Shown one piece after another: positions 62,771 to 64,000 of a DNA stretch of 64,000 nt. The stretch comes from Streptomyces indicus (lineage in GTDB: Bacteria > Actinomycetota > Actinomycetes > Streptomycetales > Streptomycetaceae): NCBI RefSeq assembly GCF_900100315.1, contig NZ_FNFF01000001.1, positions 1,426,001 to 1,490,000 of the forward strand, written 5' to 3'. A program made the position numbers and the translations under genes. The notes below the pieces were generated by a model. It made no database searches. It saw nothing but the letters and a program-made list of their open reading frames with translations, and was not told where the DNA came from. The stretch's first letter is position 1, and every line of letters begins with the position of its first letter.

Positions 62771-64000
62771 TCCGCACCCGCCACACCGCGAGGGCGAGCA
62801 CCACGGCCACGTACAGGGCGAGCATGCCGAGCCCGAGCCAGGGCCCCTGCGGGTAGCAGCCGTCCTCCGGAAGGCACAGCGAGTCCACGTGGCCGTAGCG
62901 CGTCCGTGTCTCCTGGATGGCGAAGCCGGCGACCGGGGTGACCTGCTGGAGGAAGCGGGACAGGCCGAGCGGCAGGATGCTGACCAGGACCAGCGGTGCC
63001 ACGAAGAGCACCACGACCGTCGCGATGGCGGGTGCAGTGCGGCGGAGGAGCGCGCCGAGCCCCAGGGCCAGGACGGCGATCAGGGCGAGCAGCACACCCG
63101 AGCCGGCCACGGCCCGCAGTACGGGACCGTCGGTGAAATGCAGTTCGGCGAACTGCGGCGGCTTGTGCCCGTTCGCGCGCAGCATCGGCTGTCCGATCAC
63201 GAAGGACACCACGCTCGCCACGAGCCCGGCGACGAAGGTCACGGCTCCCACCACGGCCGCCTTGGCCACCAGGACGCGTCCGCGCCGGGGTGAGGCCGCG
63301 AAGGTCGTACGGATCATGCCGCGCCGGTACTCGGCCGTGACGAACAGCGCCCCGAGCGCGGCGATCAGGACGAGCCCGAGCTGGGTGCCGCTGAGGCTGG
63401 TGGCGCCCAGGTCCATGTCCTGCACGGCGGGCGCGATGTCACCGGACCCGGTGACGGTGAACGCACCGCCCGTGCCGGTGGAGGTCCCGGCCCCCTCGGA
63501 CTCGCCCGCGCCCGCCGGCAGCCGGCCGCCGACGCCCGTGTGCCGCCAGTCGCCCTGTGTCCCGCTCACGGCGACCTGCCCGAACTCCGCCGTGGCGCGC
63601 GCGGGCCGCGAGTCCACGGAGACCGCGCCGAAGGACCGCTCCATCCGGGTCACCATCGGCGAGGTCACGAACAGGCCCGCCTGTACGGTCCCGTCGAGTC
63701 CCGGCACGTCCGCCGAGCCCACCCGCTGCCAGCCGCTGCCGTCGGCGGACTCGTACCCGGTGATCCGCGTCCCGTCGCGCACCAGGCGCAGCCAGCGTGC
63801 CGTGGCGACCCCGTCGCCCTCGCTGCCGGCCGTGTCGTGCACGAAGTCGTGCTGGAAGCGCACGCCGTGTCCGGGGGTCACCATCACGGCGGCGTACGGC
63901 GCTCCTTGCGCCGTGCTCTTCTTGAGCAGGAGCCCGGCCTTGGCCCATCCGGACAGGCGGGTCTCCCCCTGTCCGACGAGCCGGTCGACCCGCACGGTGA
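62757..64000 (-). CDS. ABC-2 type permease with large extracellular region (partial, runs off the right edge)
   Basis: The 3' part of a gene whose start lies beyond base 64000. The C-terminal 230 residues have the same ABC-2 permease pattern as the next gene (FVTAEYRRGMIRTTFAASPRRGRVLVAKAAVVGA, then membrane helices). Upstream of these lies about 170 residues of soluble, beta-rich sequence (GVRFQHDFVHDTAGSEGDGVATARWLRLVRDGTRITGYES) that resembles a DUF1349/lectin-like domain. This is probably an extracellular loop between the first and second membrane segments. Paired with the downstream permease it likely forms one exporter. Confidence 0.82.
   Translation of the reverse strand, partial: TVRVDRLVGQGETRLSGWAKAGLLLKKSTAQGAPYAAVMVTPGHGVRFQHDFVHDTAGSEGDGVATARWLRLVRDGTRITGYESADGSGWQRVGSADVPGLDGTVQAGLFVTSPMVTRMERSFGAVSVDSRPARATAEFGQVAVSGTQGDWRHTGVGGRLPAGAGESEGAGTSTGTGGAFTVTGSGDIAPAVQDMDLGATSLSGTQLGLVLIAALGALFVTAEYRRGMIRTTFAASPRRGRVLVAKAAVVGAVTFVAGLVASVVSFVIGQPMLRANGHKPPQFAELHFTDGPVLRAVAGSGVLLALIAVLALGLGALLRRTAPAIATVVVLFVAPLVLVSILPLGLSRFLQQVTPVAGFAIQETRTRYGHVDSLCLPEDGCYPQGPWLGLGMLALYVAVVLALAVWRVRRRDV

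Overview
The window is high-GC actinobacterial chromosome, almost certainly Streptomyces or a close relative. Reasons: extreme GC bias at third codon positions, many GTG starts, short or absent leaders, a Streptomyces-type subtilisin inhibitor (SSI) gene, a SAV2148-type HEPN gene, a macrolide-type glycosyltransferase, and a sulfate-assimilation operon behind an 'RRHVDLGRVSSAICPAR' leader peptide. I see no rRNA, tRNA, CRISPR array, IS element or prophage. The content suits a mosaic of conserved metabolism and accessory genes.

Layout. 0-4.6 kb: RsgA-type GTPase, three consecutive hairpins, a pair of direct-repeat candidate operators and a GH2 beta-galactosidase. 4.5-15.4 kb: ThuA-like protein, phosphopantetheinyl transferase, lipoprotein, VOC protein, HxlR regulator divergent from an oxidoreductase, two AraC regulators, fructosamine-kinase-like and NmrA-like genes, then a YihY/BrkB membrane protein divergent from an AidB-like acyl-CoA dehydrogenase. 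15.6-17.6 kb: GAF regulator and GNAT acetyltransferase.

17.7-27.5 kb is the core operon. A leader peptide and nested hairpins precede sulfite reductase (cysI), a 65-aa zinc-ribbon protein, cysH, cysC, cysD, cysN, an Ssu-type ABC transporter (binding protein, ATPase, permease) and a CbiX-type chelatase. Together they import and activate sulfur, reduce it to sulfide and make the siroheme the reductase needs.

27.5-40.7 kb: GNAT and aldo/keto reductase, NTF2-like and DUF1697 genes, macrolide-type glycosyltransferase, SRPBCC protein, PP2C phosphatase, YbdK-type ligase, a three-gene sugar ABC importer, a phosphotransferase, a DEDDh exonuclease and the HEPN gene. 40.8-43.1 kb: two secreted proteins that look like the two halves of one copper amine oxidase.

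43.2-55.4 kb holds the glycogen-to-trehalose route in three dispersed pieces (glgX/treX, treY, treZ). Between them lie an MFS exporter, a remnant of a dihydrolipoamide dehydrogenase gene, an M14 carboxypeptidase, an SSI-family inhibitor, an FHA protein and a GNAT gene behind a short Ile-Thr-Ala repeat peptide. 55.4-64 kb: Xaa-Pro peptidase, LysE exporter, metallophosphoesterase, PDZ protein divergent from a large P-loop ATPase, alpha/beta hydrolase and two ABC-2 permeases, the last cut by the window edge.

The most unusual items are the split copper amine oxidase, the shared symmetric -10 element at 13.7 kb, and the two leader-peptide regions (17.8 and 52.4 kb). Functions are assigned from recognised motifs only; no database search was possible.
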